Positions 17,196-24,249 of a stretch of DNA of 64,000 nucleotides are shown here, piece by piece. Made by a program: the position numbers and the translations under genes. Positions within the stretch are counted from its first letter, which is position 1. Each line of letters starts with the position of its first letter. The notes beneath the pieces are model-generated. The model made no database searches. It saw only the letters and a program-made list of their open reading frames with translations, and was not told the DNA's origin. This DNA is from Vulcanimicrobiota bacterium (GTDB lineage: Bacteria > Vulcanimicrobiota > Xenobia > Xenobiales > JADMJV01): positions 103,772 to 167,771 of the forward strand of contig JAFKGI010000015.1 in assembly GCA_017307785.1 (NCBI GenBank), written 5' to 3'.

Positions 17196-18308
17196 TCAGG
17201 ACTTGACCTGACTCGCCCAGGCCACAATCCCTCCGGTCAGGTTACGCACTCGCGTAAAGCCGGCCTGCTGCAACAAGGCCTGAGCCCTGGCGCTGCGACC
17301 GCCGGACTTGCAGTGAACCACAATGTCCGCTCCCTTTTCCAGACCGTCGAGGTGGTCGCCCAAATGGCCCAGTGGCAAGAGTCGCGCACCATACTCCTCC
17401 AGGTTGGCCATCTCCCACTCATCCGGCTCGCGCACGTCCAGCAACAGAGGACGCTCACCCGCCTGCCAGGCGGCCGCGAACTCTGCCGGCGAGACCTCGT
17501 GGAGAGCGCAGAAGTCTTGGGTGTCGACCAGTTCCCGAATGGTGGCATTGGGTCCACACATCCGACATTCCGGGTCGCGGGCGATTTTTAGCTCGCGAAA
17601 ATTCATGGCCAGGGCGTCGAAAAGCAAAAGCCGGCCCAGCAAGGGCTGGCCGCTCCCCAGAATCAATTTGAGAATCTCGGTAGCCTGCAGCGTTCCGATC
17701 ACCCCCGGCAGCACGCCCAACACGCCCCCTTCGGCGCAGGAGGGCACCATGCCGGGCGGTGGAGCCTCAGGAAAAAGGCAGCGATAACAGGGGGCGCCCG
17801 CGGCCGGGTGAAAAACCGAAACCTGACCCTCGAAACGGAAGATCGAGCCATAGACATGGGGCTTACCGAGCAGTACGCAGGCGTCATTGACCAGGTATCG
17901 AGTGGGGAAATTGTCCGTGCCATCTACGATCACGTCATAGTCAGCCAGAATCTCCAAAGCATTCTGCGAGGTCAGGGCGGTCGCGTGAACTTGAAGAGCC
18001 ACATGCGGATTGAGGTCTTGCAGGCGGTCGCACGCCGAGTCGACTTTGGGGCGTCCCACGTCCTTGGTGCCGTGGAGAATCTGGCGCTGCAGATTGCTTT
18101 CGTCCACCCGGTCGAAGTCCACCAGGCCCAGTGTGCCTACACCGGCGGCGGCCAAATACAGGGACAGCGGACTACCCAGACCGCCAGCGCCGATGAGCAA
18201 GACGCGAGCGGTCTTGAGCTTGCGTTGCCCTTCCAGGCCGACTTCCGGCAAATTCAGGTGGCGGTCGTAGCGGGCCAGTTCGGCGGGGGTCAGGTCCTGA
18301 TATATCAT
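17196..18308 (-). CDS. MoeB/ThiF-type sulfur-carrier adenylyltransferase with rhodanese domain (MoeBR/MOCS3-like)
   Basis: 370 residues from ATG 18308 (AAAGG ribosome site upstream; the frame runs 14 codons further). E1-like domain: VLLIGAGGLGSPLSLYLAAAGVG nucleotide-binding loop, DNFPTRYLVNDAC, two zinc Cys pairs (CYRC and CRMC), and the SCAEGGVLGVLPG segment. The C-terminal rhodanese domain (about 265-370) has its active Cys in VVHCKSGGRS. The enzyme adenylates the C-terminal glycine of a ubiquitin-like sulfur carrier (MoaD, ThiS or similar) and can pass persulfide sulfur to it, in molybdenum cofactor, thiamine or tRNA thiolation. No carrier protein gene is adjacent. Followed upstream on the same strand by an unknown gene 17 bases away. 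Confidence 0.9.
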   Translation of the reverse strand: MIYQDLTPAELARYDRHLNLPEVGLEGQRKLKTARVLLIGAGGLGSPLSLYLAAAGVGTLGLVDFDRVDESNLQRQILHGTKDVGRPKVDSACDRLQDLNPHVALQVHATALTSQNALEILADYDVIVDGTDNFPTRYLVNDACVLLGKPHVYGSIFRFEGQVSVFHPAAGAPCYRCLFPEAPPPGMVPSCAEGGVLGVLPGVIGTLQATEILKLILGSGQPLLGRLLLFDALAMNFRELKIARDPECRMCGPNATIRELVDTQDFCALHEVSPAEFAAAWQAGERPLLLDVREPDEWEMANLEEYGARLLPLGHLGDHLDGLEKGADIVVHCKSGGRSARAQALLQQAGFTRVRNLTGGIVAWASQVKS

Positions 18309-18325
18309 AGCTCTACCTTTCGGAA

Positions 18326-19264
18326 TCAGCCGCCCAATTGCTCCTGGCATTGACGAATCAGCCCCTGGAAAAGCTGCAAATCCTCGGCCGCAATGTGAGT
18401 GTGACTGAGGTCTCGGCGCAAACCGCTAAGCCAGACAACGCCCCACCAGTTGCTCAGCGGACCCGGCAAGGGACAGCGGTACAGGCGGGCATTGAGAACA
18501 AAATCCAGATAGCCTGGCCAGTAGGACCGGGTGGCTCCCGCTCCTTGAAACTGGGCCGGCGAATTTTCCCCGTCTTGGAGCAGGTAAATCAAACCGCGGC
18601 TGCCCCCCAGCAGCACCCTCTGGTCGTCGCTCACGCTTCCCCACTCAATCTCCGGGAGATTGGGATTGTGGCCACCCAGACTCCAGCTCTGGCGCCACTG
18701 GCGCGGGTGGGTCAAGCCCGACAGCTTCTTACCGTTGAGCACAATCGAGCACTCCGGAGTGGGCACCAGATGTTGATGCAGCAATTCCTCTTCTTCGCTG
18801 CGTCCCCAGGCTCCCAGGAAGCGCAACAATCGGGCTTGTAGCTGCGGGCGCTGCACGCGAATTTGCTGGCCGTTGCCTCGATTGCTAATCTGAAAAGGCG
18901 AGCGCGTCCATTCCGAAGCCCCCCCTCGGGCCAGAGCCAGTTCGCGTTGCCGAATCAGCTTTGCCTCGCGTTCCCGAGTCCAGAGTGTGGCGAAACAGTT
19001 TTCCGCTTCTTCCGGTGTGAACGGCGCGCCGTCGAATTGCACCTGAAAATTGTCGCTGCGCAACTGAATTTCCACCAGACTGGAGGCCGAAGCAACGGCT
19101 GCGCCTACTGCGTGGAGCATGAAATAACCGGCCGAAGGAAGGCGGTATTTTTCCATGAGCGCGGCGGCGCGATTGGTATCAAATTGAAAACTACCGCTAG
19201 AATCGAAGTCGGCGGCGGCCTGCAGTCGATCCAGCAGTTCGGACATTTGCAGCTCGTCGCTCAC
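18326..19264 (-). CDS. Hypothetical protein coupled to the MoeB-rhodanese gene
   Basis: 312 residues from GTG 19264; ATG at 19246, six codons in, is an equally good start. No signal peptide. The first part (AGYFMLHAVGAAVASASSLVEI, then VQFDGAPFTPEEAENCFATLW) hints at an alpha/beta fold reminiscent of GHKL ATPases, but key N and G boxes are not evident. The rest is beta-rich with many Trp residues (PRQWRQSWSLGG, NWWGVVWLSGLRRDLSH). Ends 17 bases before the MoeB-like gene, so likely same transcript. Family not recognised; I do not assign a function. Confidence 0.6.
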   Translation of the reverse strand: MSDELQMSELLDRLQAAADFDSSGSFQFDTNRAAALMEKYRLPSAGYFMLHAVGAAVASASSLVEIQLRSDNFQVQFDGAPFTPEEAENCFATLWTREREAKLIRQRELALARGGASEWTRSPFQISNRGNGQQIRVQRPQLQARLLRFLGAWGRSEEEELLHQHLVPTPECSIVLNGKKLSGLTHPRQWRQSWSLGGHNPNLPEIEWGSVSDDQRVLLGGSRGLIYLLQDGENSPAQFQGAGATRSYWPGYLDFVLNARLYRCPLPGPLSNWWGVVWLSGLRRDLSHTHIAAEDLQLFQGLIRQCQEQLGG

Positions 19265-19319
19265 GGCCGCGCTTTTCGCGGAAAAAGGGGCGCCTTCCTA
19301 GGTCGAGAAGACGCAGTCC

Positions 19320-20525
19320 ATGCAGCAAGAATTGCCAGAATTCAACGTTCCGCCTACTTATCGCCTGGAATCGGAACTCACCGCTCCACTCCCTCGTCCG
19401 CTACCGGACTCGCTGCGGCACCATCCTCAACGCGTGGCCCGACGCCGAACCAGTTGGCGAGTCTCCACCGTCTTCACGCTGCTCTTCGCTCTCGGCCTGA
19501 TTTTTCAGAAAAGCACCTTTATGCACATTCTGGGCCTCTATTTCACCCCTTTCGCCTACTTCTGGTGGGTCGGCTGGGTAGGCCTGGCCTTCAGCATCTG
19601 GGGCATGACGCATTTCTGGCGCCCCGGCAAAAAAGATCCCTTTGCTTATCTTCGTCACGGCGTGCCCCTGACGGTGCGCGTGGTGGACTTGAAGCTGGAG
19701 GTGGCCACTCGCGTCAACGGTGCTGACGCCACCTTTGCCTACGACGTGTACGTAGACTTTCCCGACCCCCGCAGCGGAGAGATGTCCTATTCCGTGTTGC
19801 GCTCCGAGGCCATCGCCAAAGGCGCCGCGCGCTTACGCTGCCGTATCGGCGATTACCTGACGGCCCTTTATCTGCCGGGCATGGCCGAATCCAGCCTGAT
19901 CCTCTACGGCTTTAGCGGCATCAATCCGGACCGCGATCTCTTGCACCGGGAAAGCCAAAAAGCTCCCTGGCCGGTGGTGATGGGCGGACTGGCCGGCTTT
20001 ATCGCCTTCTGCTGGGGATTGGCCTGCTATCCGTTGCGTTCCGCCAGCGAAGCCCATGGTCTCTGGCTGGTGGTCCCGATCGTGCTGGTGGCTCTGGTTC
20101 TCAGCTGGCGTCAGCACGACAAGAATGTGCGCAACCTGGAAGAGGAACACCAGCGGGCGCTGGCCTCGGGTGATGCCTTGCTAGGCCAAACCTTTACCCG
20201 TCCCAAGCGCATTGGAATGCTCTTCCTGGGCCTGATTGCCGGGCTATTCGGAGGCTTTGGAGGAGTGCTCTGGCTGAACGGAGCCCTCGACTTCCGGGCC
20301 CCCAAAGAAGAAGCGGTCCGGGTCACGGGCGTGACCCAGACCACCTATCAGGGCCTGGTTTGCAGTTATTCGGCCGATTACATCGATCCGGTCAGCGGCA
20401 AAAAAGAGAATCTGGGCATCAGCCCGTTACTGCTGGAAGATGCCGACGAAGCGCATCTGGTGACGCATCCCGGCGCCCTGGGCATGCCCTGGCAGGAACT
20501 GCGCCTGATTCGCAACCCCGACTAG
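19320..20525 (+). CDS. Polytopic membrane protein of unknown function
   Basis: 401 residues from ATG 19320 with GAGAAG eight bases upstream. Proline-rich start, then two close membrane helices (about 50-90), a soluble beta-rich segment (VPLTVRVVDLKLEVATRV, AYDVYVDFPDP; about 115-195), two more helices (about 215-262), and another helix near 300-320 followed by a second beta-rich tail. The arrangement resembles DUF3592-type membrane proteins, but I cannot confirm that. Divergent from the unknown gene at 18326-19264, spacer 55 bases, and convergent with the thioredoxin gene, whose stop is two bases away. Confidence 0.6.
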   Translation: MQQELPEFNVPPTYRLESELTAPLPRPLPDSLRHHPQRVARRRTSWRVSTVFTLLFALGLIFQKSTFMHILGLYFTPFAYFWWVGWVGLAFSIWGMTHFWRPGKKDPFAYLRHGVPLTVRVVDLKLEVATRVNGADATFAYDVYVDFPDPRSGEMSYSVLRSEAIAKGAARLRCRIGDYLTALYLPGMAESSLILYGFSGINPDRDLLHRESQKAPWPVVMGGLAGFIAFCWGLACYPLRSASEAHGLWLVVPIVLVALVLSWRQHDKNVRNLEEEHQRALASGDALLGQTFTRPKRIGMLFLGLIAGLFGGFGGVLWLNGALDFRAPKEEAVRVTGVTQTTYQGLVCSYSADYIDPVSGKKENLGISPLLLEDADEAHLVTHPGALGMPWQELRLIRNPD

Positions 20526-20527
20526 GG

Positions 20528-21364
20528 TCAGCGTTTCTTCAGGTAACCGGACGCTTTTCGGGTCCAATTGGCGGGCCCGCCCTCATCGTAGCCATACTGG
20601 CCGAGCACCTTGCCGGCGGAGGTCGCGAAGATGATCGTGGGATAGCCGCTGACCCCGAACTTCTGGGCCAATTCCTCGTTCTGCTTCTTGATGGCCGGAC
20701 TCTGGGCGGTCCGTCGGGGGAAATCCAGTTCCAGCAAGACGACGTTGCTACCGGCCCACTGCTTGAACTCGTTGGTCTCGAACACCTCGGCCTTGAGCTT
20801 TTTGCACCAGCCGCACCAGTCGCTGCCGGTAAAGTCCATCAGGATGGGCTTGCCGCTCGCCTTGGACTGTGCCACGGCGTCGTTGTAGGATGTGAGCCAT
20901 CCGCCTGCAGCCGCCGGCGCGGGGGTGGGACGCGGTCGGATGCCTTGCTCGGCGACAGGGCCGGGAGCAGTCTGGGCTCCGGAGACAAAGTTTACGTCCA
21001 CCGTTCCCATGGAACGGTTGGGCGTGATTTTCAACCCGAGCAACGGGGACACTTCCTCCAGCGCCACCATGGCCTGACCATTCACATCGCGAGCTTCCAC
21101 CAACTTTTCGCCGATAGCCACCTTGCCGGCCTGAACCGGGGCCGCTTCCACCGACTCTCGAGAGAGTTGAAAACCGCCTCCTTCGGCGGGCACCAATTTG
21201 GCCTCGAGCACGTTAGCCAGCGTCTGCAATTCGACCCAGGTAACCTTTCCTTCGCGCACGATCGCCCCCTTGAAAGGGCGGTTGCGCACGTAGAGTTGGT
21301 CCGCTGCGGCCGGTAAGATCAGGGCCACGAACAGGCCCAGGGGCAGAATACGGCGGGTAAACAT
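20528..21364 (-). CDS. Secreted thioredoxin-fold protein
   Basis: 278 residues with a signal peptide (MFTRRILPLGLFVALILPAAA). Residues about 25-125 form a beta-rich stalk-like region (VTWVELQTLANVLEAKLVP, LLGLKITPNRSMGTVDV) like that before copper-amine-oxidase or peptidoglycan-binding modules. A Pro/Ala linker follows, then a thioredoxin domain with GSDWCGWCKKLKAE as the redox CxxC and a cis-Pro in GVSGYPTIIF. Probably a periplasmic disulfide reductase or isomerase. A strong AGGAGG site precedes ATG 21364. Upstream on the same strand lie a terminator, a 24-codon ORF and a BMC shell gene, which may form its leader. Confidence 0.85.
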   Translation of the reverse strand: MFTRRILPLGLFVALILPAAADQLYVRNRPFKGAIVREGKVTWVELQTLANVLEAKLVPAEGGGFQLSRESVEAAPVQAGKVAIGEKLVEARDVNGQAMVALEEVSPLLGLKITPNRSMGTVDVNFVSGAQTAPGPVAEQGIRPRPTPAPAAAGGWLTSYNDAVAQSKASGKPILMDFTGSDWCGWCKKLKAEVFETNEFKQWAGSNVVLLELDFPRRTAQSPAIKKQNEELAQKFGVSGYPTIIFATSAGKVLGQYGYDEGGPANWTRKASGYLKKR

Positions 21365-21431
21365 GGGTAGGTCCTCCTTAAACGCTGAGAACCATTTCTG
21401 TTTTCCGCAATCCCGACCTGCAGGCGCCCCA

Positions 21432-21468
21432 AAAAGAAGAAGCCTCTCTTACGAGAGGCTTCTTCTTC
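21432..21468 (-). terminator. Strong intrinsic terminator upstream of the thioredoxin gene
   Basis: Read on the minus strand: fifteen-base perfect stem AAGAAGAAGCCTCTC / GAGAGGCTTCTTCTT, loop GTAA, then more T. It begins at the stop codon of the 24-codon ORF and ends about 68 bases before the thioredoxin start, so it either ends an upstream transcript or acts as an attenuator. Confidence 0.85.
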
Positions 21469-21541
21469 AGGGCCGGTAGACACCGCTAAAGCTTTGTGCG
21501 CTACCCAGTCCGTTGGTGAAAACCGATGCGTTGTTTTGCAT
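21467..21541 (-). CDS. Candidate 24-residue peptide ORF
   Basis: Minus-strand ATG at 21541 with a textbook ribosome site (GGAGG, six-base spacer), 24 codons, and a TGA at 21467 that touches the stem of the strong terminator. Peptide: MQNNASVFTN GLGSAQSFSG VYRP. It is rich in Asn, Ser and Gly, has no hydrophobic helix and no Cys or Trp, and no run of a single amino acid as in classic attenuator leaders. It lies between the BMC shell gene and the thioredoxin gene on their strand. Either a real small protein with its own terminator or a leader peptide. A longer overlapping frame from 21623 reads through the terminator stem and is less likely. Confidence 0.5.
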   Translation of the reverse strand: MQNNASVFTNGLGSAQSFSGVYRP

Positions 21542-21642
21542 GCAGGTCCTCCATTTCTGGACTGGTTATAAGCGAGGCGCGCTCCAAGGTTGTGAACAAG
21601 CTGTTTCATCCTCCACAGCCGCGGCCACAACCACGTCCACGC

Positions 21643-21927
21643 TTATTGGCTGTAGACGGCCTCGTCCACATCCTCGTGAGGAGCGGGAATGACGTGAGCC
21701 GCGAAGACCGAGCCGACCCGACGGGCTGCTTCGGCAGCCGCGTCTACCGCCACCTGAACCGAGCCGATGTCGCCGCGCACGTGGATGGAGACCAGTCCAC
21801 CATCGACCGATGCGTACTTGACGATTTTCACGTTGGCCGTTTTGACGGCCGCGTCGGCAGCTTCCACTGCTCCCACAAAGCCCATCGTCTCAATCATTCC
21901 AACAGCCTGTCTATTCGCCACGATCAC
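21643..21927 (-). CDS. Bacterial microcompartment shell protein, BMC-H (CcmK/PduA/EutM type)
   Basis: 94 residues, one BMC domain, the length of hexamer-forming shell proteins. Motifs: AVGMIETMGFVGAVEAADAAVKTANV at the N-terminus, and the pore region around GGLVSIHVRGDIGSVQVAVDAA, with a short C-terminal tail (HVIPAPHEDVDEAVY). GTG 21927 is the start, with GGAAGG upstream. Hexamers of this fold tile the shell of carboxysomes or catabolic microcompartments. No second shell gene, vertex protein or signature enzyme (such as an aldehyde dehydrogenase) is in the window, so this is a satellite or solitary BMC gene. Divergent from a group II PLP decarboxylase, spacer 89 bases. Confidence 0.92.
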   Translation of the reverse strand: MIVANRQAVGMIETMGFVGAVEAADAAVKTANVKIVKYASVDGGLVSIHVRGDIGSVQVAVDAAAEAARRVGSVFAAHVIPAPHEDVDEAVYSQ

Positions 21928-22016
21928 AACCGCCTTCCAGTTTGCCCAGCCATTCCTTGCCTTCTTCGGCCTTTCCTTCCAAAGGAGGGCAACGCCTAGG
22001 CGGGAAGTGCCGGCCT

Positions 22017-23351
22017 ATGTTCATTTCTCAAGCCGGTCTCGACCTCTTACAAGAAGCCCTCCATCACCTGGGCAATGGATTCTCTCAGCTGCCCCCCGCT
22101 GAAGCGCGGCTGGACCTCGAGCGACTGCGGCCCGTGCTGCTGGAAGTGGCCGAGCGCATGCGCGACAACTACCCTTACCATCATCCGCTTTATGCCGGTC
22201 AGATGCTCAAGCCCCCCCATCCCCTGGCCCGTCTTGCCTACGCCCTGGCCCAGTTCATCAATCCTAACAACCATGCCCTGGACGGCGGCAGAGCCAGTTC
22301 CGCTCTGGAGAAAGAAGCGGTGGCCGAAATCGCGGTCATGCTCGGCTGGAAGGAACATCTGGGCCATTTGACCAGCGGCGGCACTCTCGCCAACCTGGAA
22401 GCGCTCTGGATCGCGGGTTGCCTGCATCCCGGCAAGCGCATTCTGGCTTCTTCACAAGCACACTATACCCATCAACGAATCTGCGGAGTGCTGCAGATCC
22501 CTTACGACGCGCTCACCGTGGACGCGGCCGCGCGTATCGACGTCACCGCCCTGGAAGCCGAACTGGCCAAAGGAGACGTGGGCACAGTGGTGGCCACCCT
22601 GGGCACCTCGTCCGTCGGCGCCGTCGATCCGCTACACCAAATCTTGCCGCTGGCTCAGCGTTACGGCGTGCGCGTTCACGTGGACGCGGCTTACGGCGGA
22701 TATTTCCGACTCAGCGAGGGGCTGAACGGGCAGGCGGCCGAGGCCTTCGCGGCCGTGCCCGGGGTCGATTCGCTGGCCATCGACCCCCACAAACACGGGA
22801 TGCAGCCCTATGGCTGCGGCTGTATCGTGTTCCGCGACCCCTCGGTGGGCCGCTTTTACAAGCATGACTCCCCCTACACTTACTTCAGTTCGCACGAACT
22901 CCACCTGGGCGAAATCAGCCTCGAGTGCTCCCGGCCCGGCGCCGCCGCCGTCGCCCTCTGGGCCACTCAGCGCCTGCTGCCCCTGGAGCGCGGCGGAGAG
23001 CTGGGCCAACGCCTGGATCAGTCGCTGCAGGCGGCCCGCGACCTGGCTGCCTGGCTCAAGGCCCGCCCGCAAGAGTGGAAGCTGCTCTACGAACCCGAAC
23101 TGGACCTGGTGGTGTGGGCCCCTCAGGGCGCGTCCGCCAGCCAGATTTCCGCTCGCTCTCAAGAGATTTTCGAGAGAGCGGCCGAACTGGATTTGCATTT
23201 GGCCGTAACTCAAGTGTCGCAAGGGTCCATCTGGCCGGAACTGAACTGGGACCAACCGCGGTTGGCCTGCCTGCGCAGCTGCCTTATGAAACCCGAGCAC
23301 CTGGAGTGGTTGCCGGAAATCTGCCGGCGCCTGGAACAAGCCGCCGGCTAG
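22017..23351 (+). CDS. Group II PLP-dependent decarboxylase
   Basis: 444 residues from ATG 22017; an open frame upstream to 21942 lacks a better start. Fold type I enzyme: LTSGGTLANLEAL for phosphate binding, ASSQAHYTH (His stacking on PLP), VHVDAAYGG (Asp bonding the pyridine N), and the Schiff-base Lys in IDPHKHGMQPYGCG. The pattern matches the glutamate/aromatic-L-amino-acid/tyrosine decarboxylase group. The amino acid used is not evident. Divergent from the BMC shell gene; the neighbourhood is suggestive of a microcompartment substrate pathway, but no known BMC type is built on such a decarboxylase that I can name, so the link is only positional. Its 3' end overlaps the Fur-family gene by four bases. 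Confidence 0.85.
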   Translation: MFISQAGLDLLQEALHHLGNGFSQLPPAEARLDLERLRPVLLEVAERMRDNYPYHHPLYAGQMLKPPHPLARLAYALAQFINPNNHALDGGRASSALEKEAVAEIAVMLGWKEHLGHLTSGGTLANLEALWIAGCLHPGKRILASSQAHYTHQRICGVLQIPYDALTVDAAARIDVTALEAELAKGDVGTVVATLGTSSVGAVDPLHQILPLAQRYGVRVHVDAAYGGYFRLSEGLNGQAAEAFAAVPGVDSLAIDPHKHGMQPYGCGCIVFRDPSVGRFYKHDSPYTYFSSHELHLGEISLECSRPGAAAVALWATQRLLPLERGGELGQRLDQSLQAARDLAAWLKARPQEWKLLYEPELDLVVWAPQGASASQISARSQEIFERAAELDLHLAVTQVSQGSIWPELNWDQPRLACLRSCLMKPEHLEWLPEICRRLEQAAG

Positions 23352-23854
23352 TGGCTGTGGCTGTGCCCGTGTTCATGATGATGACCGTGGTCGTGGTGCC
23401 AGTCTTCAGTCTGGCAGTTCTTGCAGCGGCCCGATAAGGTAAAATGCTCCTCGTCGACGGCGAAGGCGTGACTCTCAAAAATGGCGTGAGCCAACAGATG
23501 AACCGGCTGCAGATCGATCGTTTCCACCTGGCCGCAAGCTTTGCACACCAGATGTCCGTGACGATGCTCGGGCTCGCGCAGGGAGAAACGCACCTGGTCT
23601 TTGGTGCCCGTCATCAGATCGACGATTCCCACCTGGTTCAGCCCCTCCAGGGTGCGATAGACGGTGGTGACATTGAGGCCGGGTAAAGTTTCCTGAACGT
23701 GTTCGAAGACGTCGCGAGCCGTTACATGGCGGTGCTCCGACCGGGAATGCAGCTCTTCCAAAGCCTTCAGAATCACCAAACGCTGCGGGGTCGCTCGCAG
23801 GTTTTTGTCGCGGAGTATTTTAGCCCATTGACTCACGCAGAGGCTTTCTGGCAC
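23348..23854 (-). CDS. Fur-family metalloregulator with His-rich tail
   Basis: 168 residues from GTG 23854 (a GTG six codons on is also possible). Winged helix (RATPQRLVILKALEEL, VTTVYRTLEGLNQVGIV) followed by the dimerisation domain with metal ligands HRHGHLVCKACGQVE and a second Cys pair CKNC. The last 15 residues are nearly all His, with Asp, Glu, Gly and Ser (HHDHGHHHEHGHSHSH), which suggests Zn or Ni binding, closer to Zur or Nur than to ferric uptake control. The tail may store or buffer metal. It follows the SUI1 gene by nine bases on the same strand. A target operator was not found nearby. Confidence 0.88.
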   Translation of the reverse strand: MPESLCVSQWAKILRDKNLRATPQRLVILKALEELHSRSEHRHVTARDVFEHVQETLPGLNVTTVYRTLEGLNQVGIVDLMTGTKDQVRFSLREPEHRHGHLVCKACGQVETIDLQPVHLLAHAIFESHAFAVDEEHFTLSGRCKNCQTEDWHHDHGHHHEHGHSHSH

Positions 23855-23863
23855 AAGGCGGCG

Positions 23864-24199
23864 CTAACCTCCAGAGCGTTTGCTCTTCAGGCCGCGGGCG
23901 GTCAGTATTTGTTCAATTTTCTCGCGGTGGTCTCCCTGGATTTCCAGATTGCCATCTTTGATGCAGCCGCCGGTGCCGCAGGCCCCCTGAATTTGCTTGA
24001 GCAACTCCTTCAGCTGAGCGTCGTTCATACCCGTTTCGCAAACGATGATCTGGGCTTTGCCGCGCTTCTTTTCCAGGCGCAGCTTGATGGGGCCGGCACC
24101 GCCAGCAGTAGCCGGTTTCTTTTTGAGGGCGCCGCAGCGACAGGGTAGATGCTTGCACTTGGAGCACCAATTGGGGTCGGTTGAGTAAGAGAGTTCCAC
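23864..24199 (-). CDS. SUI1/eIF1-family (YciH-like) translation factor
   Basis: 111 residues. SUI1 domain from about residue 37: IKLRLEKKRGKAQIIVCETG, then KIQGACGTGGCIKDGNLEIQGDHREKI, the conserved core that in eIF1 contacts the ribosomal P site. Bacterial members are thought to affect start-site fidelity or non-canonical initiation. The N-terminus has a Cys4 cluster (CSKCKHLPCRC), probably a small zinc knuckle, absent from E. coli YciH but seen in other bacterial members. First gene of an apparent two-gene unit with the Fur-family regulator. Divergent from the GH43-like gene. Confidence 0.9.
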   Translation of the reverse strand: MELSYSTDPNWCSKCKHLPCRCGALKKKPATAGGAGPIKLRLEKKRGKAQIIVCETGMNDAQLKELLKQIQGACGTGGCIKDGNLEIQGDHREKIEQILTARGLKSKRSGG

Positions 24200-24249
24200 A
24201 GCCCTCGTTTACTCCAGGAATTCCCGCCTCCCTCTTGCATTCACCGCAC

